64,000 nt of DNA from Juglans regia (Eukaryota > Streptophyta > Magnoliopsida > Fagales > Juglandaceae), in NCBI RefSeq assembly GCF_001411555.2, contig NC_049901.1, positions 25,594,562 to 25,658,561 of the forward strand. The letters are read 5' to 3'. The position numbers and the translations under genes are program-made. Below are positions 11,751 to 24,423 of this stretch, piece by piece. Within the stretch, counting starts at the first letter, position 1; each line of letters opens with the position of its first letter. A model generated the notes under the pieces. The model was not told the DNA's origin. It worked only from the letters and a program-made list of their open reading frames with translations, and did no database searches.

Positions 11751-14296
11751 CATACATAAGATGTAGTTCCCTTACCCATCACACATACACAATAATCTAA
11801 TAGTAAATTAAGAGCTAACTTATAGTGATCATCGCGTTACAGGGAATAAGCATGAAACATGAGAAACTGTAAGTAGGGATTCTAATAGTTAGAAACTTTA
11901 TCACTAACAATTAGAAACATGAAAAATGCCAACTTAGAGTAAAATGTCCATTTTACCCTCTACATGTGGGAAAATGACAATTTTACCCCTAACTTAAGGA
12001 TTTCACATCCTAATTCCAAAACTACCAAAATTTACATTACTCATGTAAATTTTGCCCTAAACTCAAATATCAACTTAGAAAAAAATTAAAACCAAACACA
12101 ACTATGAAAAACATCATAGGGTCAAAACTTCCAAAGGCTATATCTCTTGATTTTTGTTGCAATTTCTTTCAACTTCAAAACTCGTGATCAAGCCGAAATA
12201 TTGCAACAAAGATCCTCCTATCTTAAACTTAGAAACATGCTTAAAACATCCAACAAAAATATACTTCTCATAAACACAAAACCTTATAGTAAAAAAATAA
12301 AACTTTTTAACTAAAATACAAACTCTTAAATCTCAAGATTTGACCTATTTCAAAACATCTCCAAGAATTTCAAAAATTAAAAAATTTCTTCTAACATGTT
12401 CATAACACATTTCTAAGAAATAACATGCTTTGAATCAACACATAAAAGTCACCAAAAATACAAAATCTCACTTGAAGTATTCGACTCCAACAGTCAAAAA
12501 TAGAATTTTTTCTCAAGTTTGCTTTGATCAAACATTGGTTCCTAGGCATACCATGACGAGATCCTCAAACAAAAGAATCATATGGTTTAACAATGTGTCT
12601 TAAAGTAGATCCAAGCATTAAACTTAAAATCACATGGCTAAAAATAAACCAAAACATGGATCTAGCCGAAAACATCAAACTTTTGACCTAATCAAGTATT
12701 CTCTTGCATAAAAATTCATATCTTTGAAACTAACACCAAAATTCTTCAAACTAACACCCTAACATATAGATAAAAGGCTTTTTATCAACAAATAGATTTA
12801 TCAAAGCCATTGGAGTAAGAATAGACCACAAAATATCCAAACTTTCTTAAAATAGAAACTGTTTTTCCTCTTCCAGTTTCTAACCTTTTAGATCTAAGAA
12901 AATCTTTCATCAAAAGCTTTAATCATGCAACTAATCTCCAAAAAAATTCATATAAACATGTTGAAAATACTCCATAAAAATTTCGGACCAAGATTTGTCC
13001 ATTAGCTTGGTCAAAACCTCCAAAATACAACACACTCTCCAGATTATCGCCTTGATTAACTTTTCCATGGTTAAAATAACTGTTGATTAAACCAATGACC
13101 ATGAAATCAAAAAAAAAAAGAAGAAGGTATCCATGGAAACTAGTCTCAAATAAGAACAACTTTTATGAAGAAATAATTGTGAGAAAATACTTAAAAGGAT
13201 TCAAAAAATGGCACGAAAAAAGATTCAGAAAACTGCTCAAGAGTGCTTCTAAGTGTTATCTCCAAGAACAGAAATGAAAAGGGGTGAAGTGAGTGAAAGG
13301 ATGACTAGCGCCTAATACACTACTGAAAACTGAAGTATCGGCTTGAGTTACACCTTGATGGATGGCGATTATGTCACAAAAAGGTGCAAATAGTGAGTGG
13401 TTTTCAGCCAAGGAAACTTCCAAGAGAATGGTGGTGGTGAGGTGTCCTTTGGCCTTCACATCATGCACAACTTTGGGACTGTCATGAGCAATGGATGGTC
13501 AGCCTTGAGTGGGTGGAAACTTCCTCAAGAAGCTTTGCCAAGGTGGCCAAAATTCGTGAGCCTTAATGGGCCTTAAACAAGTGGGCTTCATTTGGGGTTT
13601 AAAGTGGTTTGGTTAGGGTTTGAGATGCTATCAAGCCCAAATCCAATTTTTCTTGGCCCAATCAAATTTACAAGGTTTAAAGGGTTGGATAATGATGTCA
13701 TAACATGAATTTGAGGAATTAATAGCATGTGAAAGTGATTTAATCGAGCGATTAAACATAATGCTAGAAATTAGATCAAATAGGGTATGGAGGCCAACTT
13801 TAGGGTTTGAGGAAACCATTTAGAGTTTCAGTTTCAACTAAGTTTTTGGGGTTTCAATTGGATTCCAACTATTTAGGGTTTCACTAGAGTTGAAACTTTC
13901 TTTAGTTTGGCACAATTTGAATGGTTGGATGGAATAAGATTTTGCTTAGGTGGCATGATCTCACACTTTGATTTCCTTCACATTTTCATCTTAGGGATCC
14001 AATTTGTTTTCGAGCAAATGTTTCGTCCGAGAATTGAAAATTGGATTATTATGCCATAAAATCTTAAATAATCAACTGAGTCTAATGGCGCAGCTCATAT
14101 TGCATTCTAACGCTTCTAACTATCTCAAATAAATAAAATCGTATTTCTGACATCATAGTGAGTGGTAACACTGACTATGCAGACAGACTAAAACTTATGT
14201 GATTATTTGATTCGTGAAAACTTATGGGATTTTCATGAGGTCTCTAAAGCCTATAAAAATTCTACCATTGAAATTCTAGCGGGTTGTTATAAAGGC

Positions 14297-15270
14297 GATG
14301 CGATAGATGACCAAAGATACGCATAGAGATTTGTCGGTCAATCCGCTGGTTCTTGCCCTTGCTCGAATGGAAGAAAGGACTTTTCTCACTAGGTTTAGGC
14401 GTGATTTCTCGAGAACGTCGCTCCTTAACCATCTAAAAATAATGCCTAATTATCGAAAGGGTAATCAAATAAGCTGAAGCTAGATCGCACATTGGAGGAT
14501 ATATTTGTGCATTAAAGTGCTACGAAAAAAGTACAAACTCTCTCTTTTATCTATATAAAATAGATCATATGCATCCCGTGACTTCTTTTTTCATTGAAAT
14601 AAAGATTCTCTAAAACAAACAATAAATTTCATTGATTTTATTTTTCAGAAGTATTTGAGACGGGACCTTATTTTTTTCGTCTATGAATCGAAGCAGCTAC
14701 CGAAGATTTGAGAAGAAAACATTTATCTGTCATGTAAGCATTGGGAAAATATATAGGTCAAGAAAATCCAAGATAAAGAATTTGCAAAGCAACATCAGAA
14801 GCCAATCTTGAGGTGGAGGTGCTATCAATCATGGTCTTTTTAGAAGGTCTCATGTTCCCAATTCCACTATACAGACATTCAAGCTGTAGAATTTAGCAAG
14901 GATGCTGAAGTGGTATTTTTATGCCACATAAACGTTCTTGTTGGTTACCATGTGGGGAGCCCTGCCATTAGACAATTTGATGGAAGATGGACGGAGGGAT
15001 CTAAATGCAAAACTTTGCATACCCAGGGAGTATATAAATTTAAAGAAATTAATATTTTTCATTCAAAGCTAGTAAAATCTAGTCTTCCTACCACATCTCT
15101 TTGGTTTTCTCAAGCCATGCCACTTTTAGTTAAATTTTTTATGATGCTAAAGAACTTTTAAGTTAATGATCTTAAATTTAAAGAAGTTACACGATATCAA
15201 AGGCTCTTACTTATTCTCCTCTCCTAAGTAAAACTTTGTGATATTTTTATCACTACCATAGAAACTAAGA
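14297..15270. other. Unclassified gene-free stretch
   Basis: This is the DNA to the right of the 4.4-kb solo LTR. It should be contiguous in origin with 9796-9859, since the AAGGC duplication joins them. A plus-strand frame at 14910-15161 (83 codons) has no motif I recognise. No RNA gene or repeat boundary is evident. Confidence 0.3.
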
Positions 15271-15793
15271 AACTAAGAGGAGAGGAGACCAATGTATTCA
15301 ACCAAGTTTTGGAGCTTTTATATATTGTATAATTGCTCAAGATGTACTAACTTTGGTTTTTTTTTTTCTCGGCAAAAAAGTGTTTGGGCGACCAGAGATG
15401 GCTTCCCTATCAGGATGTGACCATAGTAGACCCAACCCGCTTGTAAGTCAGATAGGAGGGGCCTAGACGACGAGAACCACAGGCACTCCCTACAAGTCGA
15501 ACTTGAGTCATAGCCTAACTCCAGTCCCGCGAGGCATCTAAGAGGAGAGAAGTCCAATGTATACAACCAAGTTTTGGAGCTTTTTATATATTGTATAATT
15601 GCTAAAGATGTACTAACTTTGGTTTTTTTTTTTCTCGGCAAAAAAGGATTGGAGGGGCCGACCAGAGATGACTTCCATATCAGGACGTGACCATAGTAGC
15701 ACCCAACCCGCTTGGGAGCTAGATAGGAGGGGCCTAGACGATGAGAACAGCAGGCCCTCCTTACAAGTCGAACTTGAGTCATAACCTAACCCC
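15271..15793. repeat. Tandem duplication of about 265 bp carrying a SINE tail
   Basis: 15271-15540 and 15541-15793 are near-identical neighbours. Each starts with CTAAGAGGAGAG, continues through CAACCAAGTTTTGGAGCTTT and a poly-T run, then the SINE 3' body, and ends near CCnCGAGGC. The left unit stops where the right unit begins, so the SINE head (tRNA part) exists only once, on the right. The duplication therefore happened after the SINE landed. Confidence 0.8.
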
Positions 15794-15928
15794 AGCCCCA
15801 CGAGGCGTCAATGGTCCATGAGCCAATGGGTCACCAATAATCCTGAGCACTTCTCGTTGCAAGATTCGACCCCAGGACCTAGTGCCCACTACCAAACTCA
15901 TGGACCACTGAGCTACCACCCTCAATGG
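15623..15928 (-). mobile_element. tRNA-derived SINE
   Basis: Read on the minus strand, the head contains GGTGGTAGCTCAGTGGTCC (an A-box-like pol III promoter) and, about 45 bases further, GGGTCGAATC (B-box-like). The body ends TTGCCGAG followed by an A run, seen as poly-T at 15623-15633. Flanks TGTACTAACTTTGG (15609-15622) and TGTACTAACTTGG (15929-15941) form a near-perfect 13-14-bp target duplication. It is not a functional tRNA gene, because the cloverleaf 3' half and anticodon arm are not maintained. Confidence 0.85.
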
Positions 15929-16678
15929 TGTACTAACTTGGTTACACCTACATATAATATTTTCTATATAATAAATTGAATTATTTATGCACATCATGCA
16001 GCTTCGTGACTAGTTAAAAAAATGTATATAAATGCTAGAACAGGAATTCCATCACACGTTACCAGCATTTATGCTTGGAAATAAATCACAGTTCCAGTTT
16101 CCATATGAAGAATAATGATTCAAACAAGAATGGCAGATAAAAGTTTTATCATAAAACTGAGTTTTAGCCGAAGAGGGTGAGAGGTAGAGATGTTGCAGTG
16201 GAAAAAGTGGGCCTCCCCCAAAAACTCAAAATTTTATTTTTCCCAAGAACGAGTACAAGGAAGGGAAATGGCACATATGCCTTTTGTTTTCTTTTATCAA
16301 GCCAGACTGCACTCAACTTGATTCTGGTGTTATAGGTAACTATAGATATAAGTGCATTATGTTTAATTCAGAAGCAGTTCGGTTTTAAATGCCCTGAAGA
16401 AGGGGGTTTGCAATTTGCATTCCCAGTAACCATTCTGGATTTTCAGAGAAATAAATAAAAAAAAATCACTTGTATCAGCGAAGTACGGTATCAAAACTAA
16501 CTCCATAACCATGTTGTAAGCATCAGATACATATTTTTTTTTATAAGATACCAAAGATTTACCAGACCAACGAAAATTTGAACTGTAACATAGCCTAACC
16601 ATCACAAAGCTCAAAACATTAAAAGACGAGAGAAGAATTTGATCATTTGAGTATAAGCATGTCAGTATCTAGACCATG
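15929..16678. other. 3' flank and probable 3' UTR of the NECAP-like gene
   Basis: No other gene is seen. On the minus strand downstream of the stop codon an AATAAA lies at 16233-16238, about 440 bases after the stop, a plausible but unproven polyadenylation signal. The minus-strand frame at 16363-16614 shows no family resemblance and lies in the presumed UTR. Confidence 0.4.
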
Positions 16679-19600
16679 TCACCCAGCCGTTTGAAAATCG
16701 CCGAAATCATCATCTGGAATATCCTGTATACTGTGATTTTCAGGAGAAATTTTATCTTTGGCATCTCCTTTTACTAATTCTTGAGCCTCGTCTTGAGGAG
16801 TCTCCTCAAGATTGAATTTTGGCGGCATGTTTGTTGGTAACTTCTGAACAGTAGCAGCAGGGGAAACTGGAGCTGGAGGAGGTGGCGGTGGTTTGATAGA
16901 AATTATGGGTTCTTTCTGTTTCCCCTTTTCCTCGGAGGGATTGTTCAGACCCTGCTCAAAAAATTTGGAATTCGCACTGCGACCACTTTTCTGTTGAACC
17001 AAAAGTGTGAAACTCAATCAAATACAATCAAATACTGAAAATTCGTAGCATCAATCATTCAACATAATTGACAGCAAATAGCAAAAGGCTTACGTTCTTT
17101 ATTTGGAGTACAAGAGTCTCCCCATCTTTTAAACTGTAGTCTACCAAAGAAGTTTGCTGGTAATGCCGTTCCATCTCTTCGGCAGTTTTCTTTTTGTTCA
17201 AATATCTTCAAAAAAATTTAGAAAAGAGTAGTTAATAAGGGAAATTCACAACAATATGTACTAGAAATTCAGCATTTGAAACCACCAAGATTTGTAGGTA
17301 AAGCAAAAGATAAACTCATAAAAGTTGCGTATAGTAGATCGGAAGATACTTCATGTGGTCATGCAGGGCTGCCTGGAAATCATAAGCTTCTGTTCTTTCT
17401 CGAAATCCTATACCAATGAAAGCATGCCGAAGACGGCCAGCTGCAAGAATCCTGGATGAATGAGGACCATACTCGAAAAAATAACTGGAAACAATAGAAA
17501 GCAAAGAGGAAAGGCATTAAAGCAAAGATCATGGTATATCTCTGTTTTTGATGTTGGATCCTTTTTGTGAGTCTAAGAGGACTAATGAAATAATTCCCCT
17601 GGAATACCATGGGAGGTTTCTTTTCCGTTTGGACAGCCACCTTCCCAAGGTTTTTAATATTATTAGAAGGAACCAAATTAAAATATACTGGTGTTGAATG
17701 TCTAAATCTAATAAAAAGACAAGCCTTTTTGGTAGATAGTCTTCTGATAGGATGCTGGCTACACAATCCATATCCCATAATCCCATAGTCTTCTCATGTC
17801 ATCAATGAAGAAAACTACGAATTGCGTGGGCACCCATTAATCAAGCAGCACGAGGAGGACATGTCAAAACACCAGTACTCTCAAGCATGCTTTCAATGTA
17901 GCACCCATACTTGGATTTCAGCATGTTGAGAGTTAATAATTGATTTTGAAAAAAAATATATATATTTTTCATAATGTATAATGTTGCAATGTATATAACA
18001 CAAAAATATACAAACATAATTTGATAAAATTATTAATATATAATGAAATTTTTAGTAATTAAAGATAGGTGAGAGTTTCGTTTCCATCTTTAGCAAAAAA
18101 GTTCATGTTCAACATTACTTCTAAGAAAAAATGTTAAAAGAAACTTGAGGAAAAATGAAGAAGAGTCCAGCGTAGAAAAATATAAAGTATAAGAAAACAA
18201 GAAAAATCTTGAAGGGGGACTCAATAAAGAATAGAGAAAGATTACATGCTATTAGTTTTTTAATATATAATTCAGGAAAATCTTGATGGGGACTCAATGA
18301 AGAATAGAGAAAGATTAAGCGTTATGAATTATTTATTACATACTTTTGAATTTAGAAAATTTTTAGAGTCAAAATTTAAGGCTTTATAAACAATTAAATT
18401 CTTTGTAAGATTTAGGGTTATGTTGTGAATTTAACCAAAACTCAAATGTATATACTTTTAATATTTTCTAAAACTGATTATTAGATATTTTTAGAAGTTA
18501 ATTAAGGAGCTATTTTGAAATTTTTTATATGAACTTTAAAATCAACTAAGGTTTTAAAAACATTTTGAGTTTTTTTTTTTTCTTTTTTTTTTTTGGGGGG
18601 GGCAGCAATGGTCTACTTCTTTCAAATATAAAGATTGTATTTGAGTTTCAAACATAGTACAATGTCAGACTTATTTGCATTTTTTAGTAATAGATGCTTC
18701 TAGTTACTGACCACAAAATACATCTTTGGCATCTACAAATTCATTATACATTTCTGCCATCAGTAGATGTAGTAGTCCAAGTTTCAAGGAAATTGTCACC
18801 CATCCATAATAATTTTTATTTGACTATTGTTGGAATTATATCCAACACAGCAGCACCTCCGGGTATGAAACCGGCTGAGTGCTGCCCACTTTAAAAAATG
18901 TGTTCATTGTTGAAAACACCCAGGTCAGGAAAAGGCAGACTCTCAAGCTGAGTATCAAAAAAACAAAGCTTGAGTATTGATGGACATTGTGGTTACTTCA
19001 CCATAGTTTACTACTGTACAAGCCTTGACTGTTTTCAATTGGTAATCTTATCTTTTACCTCCTATCATCTTAAAAATTTTAGGCTGGAGAGAGAGGGAAG
19101 GAAAATCTAGCTTCAATTTCGGTTATGGATGAAAAATAGAGATTTAAATAATCATTTCAGGTATTGTAAGTGGTTAAACAAGCAAATAGAAATATTAACT
19201 GTTCAGTAAAAGAGAAAAGGAATAAGAGATGGGCAAAGTAGCTCACCAATGTTCTCTTCGATGCGAAGAACAAAATATCTGCCGAAGAAACAATTATCAT
19301 TTAGACATCCTCCAGATACTAAATTGCAATATGAACATTTAAACAATGTAAGTACAGAGTCCTTCAACATTTACGATCCAACAGTTTAGCTTTGACTCCA
19401 GCAAGAAATAGAATCAACCTGCTGCTATCAATTACAGGTTCTACTGGATGTGGCTCTCCATTTCGCAAAAACGCCCGAGCATATAATTCACCTATTATAT
19501 ACATATATAGCGGATTATTGTACAAGAAGTTAATGATACTACTGAGATATATACCATACCGTTTGCTACTTACAGCAACTTAAAGATGATCTTACCTGTG

Positions 19601-21354
19601 GTCTTATCTTCGAGTCTGATAATGCACTCTTCTCCCTTGCTAATGACTTTCAGCACCCCGTCCCAAGCCCATTTGTTCACATCCCACTCATCAGCCCTGA
19701 AATGAACTTAGAAGAAATAAACATTGATAACCACTTTCTGGTAATAGAATTTTCAGCAGTAACCGTTGCTAACGATGACAGTTTATCTTCCATACTAGAA
19801 ACTATAATGACTGAAAATAATCCACAAAGTGATGAGTACAAACTACTTTTCATTCTTATTTTCCAACAGACAGTTGCATTGTCCCAGTCCAAAGGGGGGA
19901 CCTTTCATTTTCATGTACAATTTTGTTGAAGTGATTTCTGAATTGCAGAAAAGATGCTTCATGTACAGATTGACTGACATGGAATTTTACAAGGACAAAA
20001 ACATCTCAGCAACTTAAAGAATAGGAGAAGGTATAAAAATAAGTAAAATTAGGCTCCTTATTGAGCATAGATAACAGTAGAAATGTCCATATGTCAACAA
20101 TCTCAATTAAAATCAGGCATCTTATTTTAATAAGTTGAGAAATACCTGTAGGAAGCGGCAGATTTCCTTGGGGGTATCTGTGAAACAGGAAAAAAAAATA
20201 CTAAAGAACAAGTTTAAGGTAAGAAAGAACTTAAAACCATGCATATCAAAACTTGAAAAGAAATTTCCAGTAAATTAATCGTCTTATGGAACTGAAAGGA
20301 TTTTATCTACACAAACTTGGGTACTGCAACAAGATGATATCTGCTTCTTTGAAATCTATCTTAAATAATATAGAAGTGCCCAATTAGTGGATGTAGTGAA
20401 CTCATTAGAAATGACCTTAACAGTCTTTTAAGAAGTAACCTAACACCCTTAATCCTGCGTGATTCATGGAATAACTTAAACTGCATTAATCTAGCAAACA
20501 ACACTCAAAAACAACTAAAAGCTAAAGAATTGCACACAACCATATAATTTTCTAAATCCTTTTTCTTTTTAGATAACATCAAATACTTCCATAAATAAGA
20601 AGAGCATGGGCGTTCAGACAAAACAACAGGCTAAATCCTTTGCTTTGAAAAAATGATATGCACATAACAAGCTCGTGTGCATATTTTCTTTGACATTAGC
20701 CATCCATTGCCACTTATAATCATGCCAAAACCCATGATACTTAAAGAGAAGGTCAACCAGATAGTTCTTGTACCCAATCCCAAACTCATGGTCACAACAG
20801 TTTCTTTAACAATTTAAAACCTGTTTTCCACCAGAAAATAGTAAAAGCCAAACAGTTCGAACAACAATTTCAGTAGTCACAGTTATCGTCATAATGAAAA
20901 CTCAATGAATTATGAAAGTTGAATTGCTTGCAAAGTAACCCAGAAACGAAAATACACAACAAAAATGACGTAAAACTCAACAAATTATAAAAAGCTATCG
21001 ATTGCAAAGAAACCCATTAACAACACTACAACACAAATTCAGCAACCTCACTAAATTTTGAAGGTTTTACTGAAATTCGAACAAAAAAATTGAGGTAAAA
21101 GAAAAAGTACCAGAAAACTCAATGCACAACGAAAATGCTATTGATTTCAAAAAACCCACTAAGTGAATTACAACAAGTATTCGGAAAGGGCAGATTTTTC
21201 TTACTATATACACGTAACATTCAGGAACTTGGAAGAGAACAAGCTCTATTGCTTCTGTTTCTTCATTCTCATCCACGCTTTCTTCAGCCTTGGAATTCTC
21301 CTCCTCCTTTTCCCTGATTTCTTCAACCTTAGAATTCTCCTCCTCCTTTTCCAT
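16679..21354 (-). CDS. NECAP: NECAP-like adaptin-ear-binding coat-associated protein, complete, 8 exons
   Basis: Coding exons in transcript order are 21205-21354, 20146-20177, 19596-19696, 19419-19491, 19247-19278, 17350-17440, 17094-17205 and 16679-16990. They total 903 bases, give 300 residues, keep phase throughout, and all seven introns are GT-AG (103 to 1806 bases). Residues of about 38-197 form the PHear domain (DUF1681/NECAP family), recognisable by VPECYVYIPPR, WAWDG near 71, ARAFLRNGEPHPVEPVIDSSRY near 99-120 and AFIGIGFRERTEAYDF near 135-150. The tail (198-300) is disordered, with six prolines at 231-236 and DDDFGDFQ at 290-297, an FxDF-type motif for adaptor ears. The family acts in clathrin-mediated vesicle formation with AP complexes. 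The first ~35 residues are Glu/Lys-rich. ATG at 21354 is chosen because the domain follows at family spacing; an in-frame ATG exists at 21567. Confidence 0.93.
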
Positions 21355-21573
21355 GATCTGGAAAGAGAGATTCAATTTGGTAGAAGATAATAGGGAGTTG
21401 GATCGGTGATTGGGGTCTTGAGCTAAACTTGGTAGACTAGATTGTAATTTGGTGAAATTCTTTCGGTTTTTCGGTGATCGACAGAACTGATAGGAAGGAG
21501 GAAGGTAGGTCTCAGTTTCCTTTCCTATCTCGGGACAGCAGCAGCAAGCGGAGGAGTGTCTAGACATACTCAC

Positions 21574-21586
21574 CTTTAGAGCCGTA
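21574..21586 (-). other. Possible 5' UTR splice donor
   Basis: On the minus strand CTAAAGGTGAGTA matches the plant donor consensus. A pyrimidine-rich stretch ending CCTATCAG lies about 90 bases downstream (near 21490) and could be its acceptor. Use of this intron would remove the upstream in-frame ATG at 21567. Inferred from consensus only. Confidence 0.35.
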
Positions 21587-21619
21587 CGATCAGATTACTT
21601 TTTTTTTTTTTAGAAATTC

Positions 21620-21627
21620 TATTTATA
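21620..21627 (-). promoter_or_regulatory. TATA box of the NECAP-like gene
   Basis: TATAAATA on the minus strand sits about 266 bases before the chosen ATG. It implies transcription start near 21590 and a 5' UTR of roughly 230 bases before any splicing. Confidence 0.5.
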
Positions 21628-22211
21628 GTCTTCAAGTGGAGATTGCATGTGTAAATATATTGTTAAATGAGAGAAAACATCATTTTAGAAAAGATAATTT
21701 TGTAAATTTAAAAAATTTTAAAATTAAAATAATCTAAACTTACATTACAGTCCCTAAATGAGGACTGTATCTAGCATTACTCTTTTTTTTAAGAGTCGTG
21801 AACCTAGTTGGAACGTTAGATCGAAAATACGAACGGTCAAGCAAGTAGACGGTCTCAGTGGAGTCAACATCGTGATTAGGTGGTCTGGTTTGCTTAATTT
21901 TTGAGGAACGAATATTCATCGGGTAGGGATAGACTTTTAACATCTACTCCATATAATGTTTTTATTTTTTTATCATTTTATTTTAAATATTTTTTTAACA
22001 TCTTTAATCATTAAAAAAAATTAAAAAAATATATAAACTTACTAATTGTCACTTTCTTAATTATTAAGTAAAATAAAAAATTGTAAAAAAATTAAATACA
22101 AAAATAATAGTAAATAGATAGTAAAAAAATAATAATCCTATCATTTTCCATATCCATTTGAATAGTTTGGAATGGATAAATGGAATATCCACTGTGATAG
22201 TTGGGAAGGAG
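21628..22211. other. Upstream region of the NECAP-like gene
   Basis: AT-rich DNA with no gene. 21950-22130 is almost pure A/T. The minus-strand frame at 21740-21943 is unconvincing. Distal promoter elements may be here but none is recognisable. Confidence 0.3.
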
Positions 22212-23412
22212 GGTTTTTTTTTTTGTAATGACTGGTATACTTTCGTTCCATGAAACATGACAGTTGGCTTTCAGCCATTACAAGGGACTGGATACAAGGA
22301 TGGATTAATTCTTAATGTCTATTATCTCATTACAAAGCACAACAGCTTCTTTTGCTAGTGTATCTGCTACAGTATTAGCTTGCCTTTTGACATGTTTGAT
22401 TTTCCATCTTGTATCAGAAAGTATGTTGTGAACGTCCTCCAATAATCATCCAAACTTCCCATTTTCCTTGCCTTATTGCATTAACAACCTGGGTAGAGTC
22501 ACCTTCAAACATGACATTTAGTAAACCAAGTTCCTTGCTAAAGAAAGCAGCTGAAATTAATCATCTTGCTTCTGCTACTGTAGGATGTGTACAAAATTTT
22601 AGTGGCTGCATTTAAGTTTCAATTACTTCCCCTTCTTGATCCCTTATCACTATTCCAACACCAATATTATTAGCTTCAAGTCTGACAGAAACATCCCAAT
22701 TTAGTTTAAGCCAATTTGTTGATGAAGCTTCTCATTTTATAACCATCTATTGATTTGAAGAAGATGATACTGTTTCATTAGACTGTTTCTTTGCTTCTTG
22801 AAAATCTTCATATGCTTGTCTAGCTCTTCTGAAAAGGGCAAAGGGATGCTAAAAGTACCTTCGAATACCAGTTTATTTCTCCTAAACCATAAGTTCCTTG
22901 CATTTATGCAAACTGAGCTATTTCCTTATGATTAACTCTTTGAAGTATTTGCATAAATATATTTCCAAAATCATCATCTGTGACAGAGGCTTTTTGGATT
23001 TTCCTACTACATAGCATCCTATGCTGATGGACATGCCCATAGAAGATGGCAAGGAGTTTCATATGTTTTCATGCATATGGGACACAGAATTTTTAAAAAC
23101 TTTCCCCTTGTATAAGTTCATTTTAGTAGGCATTTTAGTAGACAAAGCATCTGAACATGCACGCCAAATAAACACTTTAATAGCATTGGTTGTATGCATC
23201 TTCTAGATTTTTTTCCAAAACTCACTATGAATACCTTTTATTGAAGATTCCCCTTTGTTGTCTTGTTATTGTTGTTTGTATAAATAGTAAGCACTTTTTA
23301 CAGAGAAATAGCCATTAATAGTAGCCTTCCATACCAATTTATCCTCAGCAGATGTTACACTAATAGGTAACTTTAAGATTTCCAAGATATCTTCCTCAAT
23401 AAAGATCTACAA
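22212..23412 (-). pseudogene. LINE 2 zinc-binding/RNase H segment, decayed
   Basis: Minus-strand translation in shifting frames gives pieces typical of the RNase H tail of plant LINEs (for example a region reading like A-D-x-L-A-K-E-A before the end). No long open frame survives. It is followed by the poly-A tail. Continuity with 35390 onward is inferred from family order. Confidence 0.55.
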
Positions 23413-24423
23413 TGTTACCTGCCCCCATTCGTGACATATAAGGTGCAATGTTCATAATATGCATATAGCATTATGCAATATTCACAGCGGATAATTAATT
23501 TTTTTTAAGCAATACTATACACCAAACTTATAATATCCCAAATAGTTAAAATATAATTCATGCATACTTAACAAAATAAACATCCATGATTACAGCGCGG
23601 GTCTCAAAAGACTATAATCTCAAAACAACGAAGACCTGGCTCCATAATTACATTGTCAAAATATACTATTGAGCTAGTTTGTTGAGTAACTCGCTTAACT
23701 CAACTAACAATGCCAGAGTACTATCCAAAGACCTAATTTTAGAGGTTGCAAGCTCCGTGTTGCGTCTACAGCATCTAGTCAACCTCTTCCAGTCTGCTAG
23801 TGTCTGCTTCCTGCTCTGATCTTGACACATCACCTATCATTCGGGGGGAATGGTAGTTAGGGGAATACCACGGTGAGATTTGATTACAAATCTCAACAAG
23901 TTAACAGAAAACTTCTACACAGATTAATGATGCATGCATGGCAGTAAAAACATGAATACATAATTAAAGTCATAAGTAAGCATAGCATAACTTGACATAT
24001 AGTATGGCATAAATGATATAACTTGAACTGAAACTGAAACTTAGCTTGATGTGACATGACATGTACGTGAACTTAAAACATAACATAGACTAGCAACATA
24101 GCATTTTTTTTTAAAGAGCAGGAAGTCACATATCCAATAGTAATCCCTCCCAAAATTTATTAATAAAGCCCTCACTTATGGCGGAAGAATATCGTGGTGA
24201 CAAGAAATAACCATGGAAACAGGCCCACAACAAAGAAAAAATAAAACTAGAACAAAATTATTAGATGACTATAAAAACAATACCCACCAAAAACCCGATC
24301 AAAAACAAGTTTTACAAATAACCCCAAAATCACCATCTAACATCTCAACGAAGGAAAACCCAAAGAATCCAAGCGAATCAGACCTCTAAGAACCCGAGGC
24401 AAATTATAACTACTAAAAAAATC

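Larger units (their letters stand above)
9865..14291 (+). mobile_element. 4.4-kb solo LTR (long-LTR family, copy A)
   Basis: It begins TGTTACGCCCCC and ends GGGTTGTTATA (a mutated TGTTACA). It is flanked by AAGGC at 9860-9864 and 14292-14296, a clean 5-bp target duplication. Copies B (23413-35389) and C (41262-42739, reversed) share its sequence. There is no protease, RT or integrase. Very long coding-free LTRs starting TGTnAC are typical of some plant chromoviruses such as Tekay; that assignment is inferred. A large retrotransposon derivative whose own LTRs I failed to separate is the alternative. Confidence 0.8.

Noticed and set aside
10480..11753. Possible Cys/His/Val-rich proteins on the minus strand
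   Set aside because: Translations of ACATGAAC and ATAACATG tandem repeats in an LTR; the same frames recur in copy B with stops.
15829..15928. Functional tRNA gene
   Set aside because: A and B boxes are present but the cloverleaf cannot be completed and the unit continues into a SINE body with poly-A tail and target duplications.
17316..17786. Extra exons or a second gene in the long intron region
   Set aside because: The open stretch continues past the donor at 17349 or lies upstream of the acceptor at 17441 and has no family resemblance; it is intron sequence.
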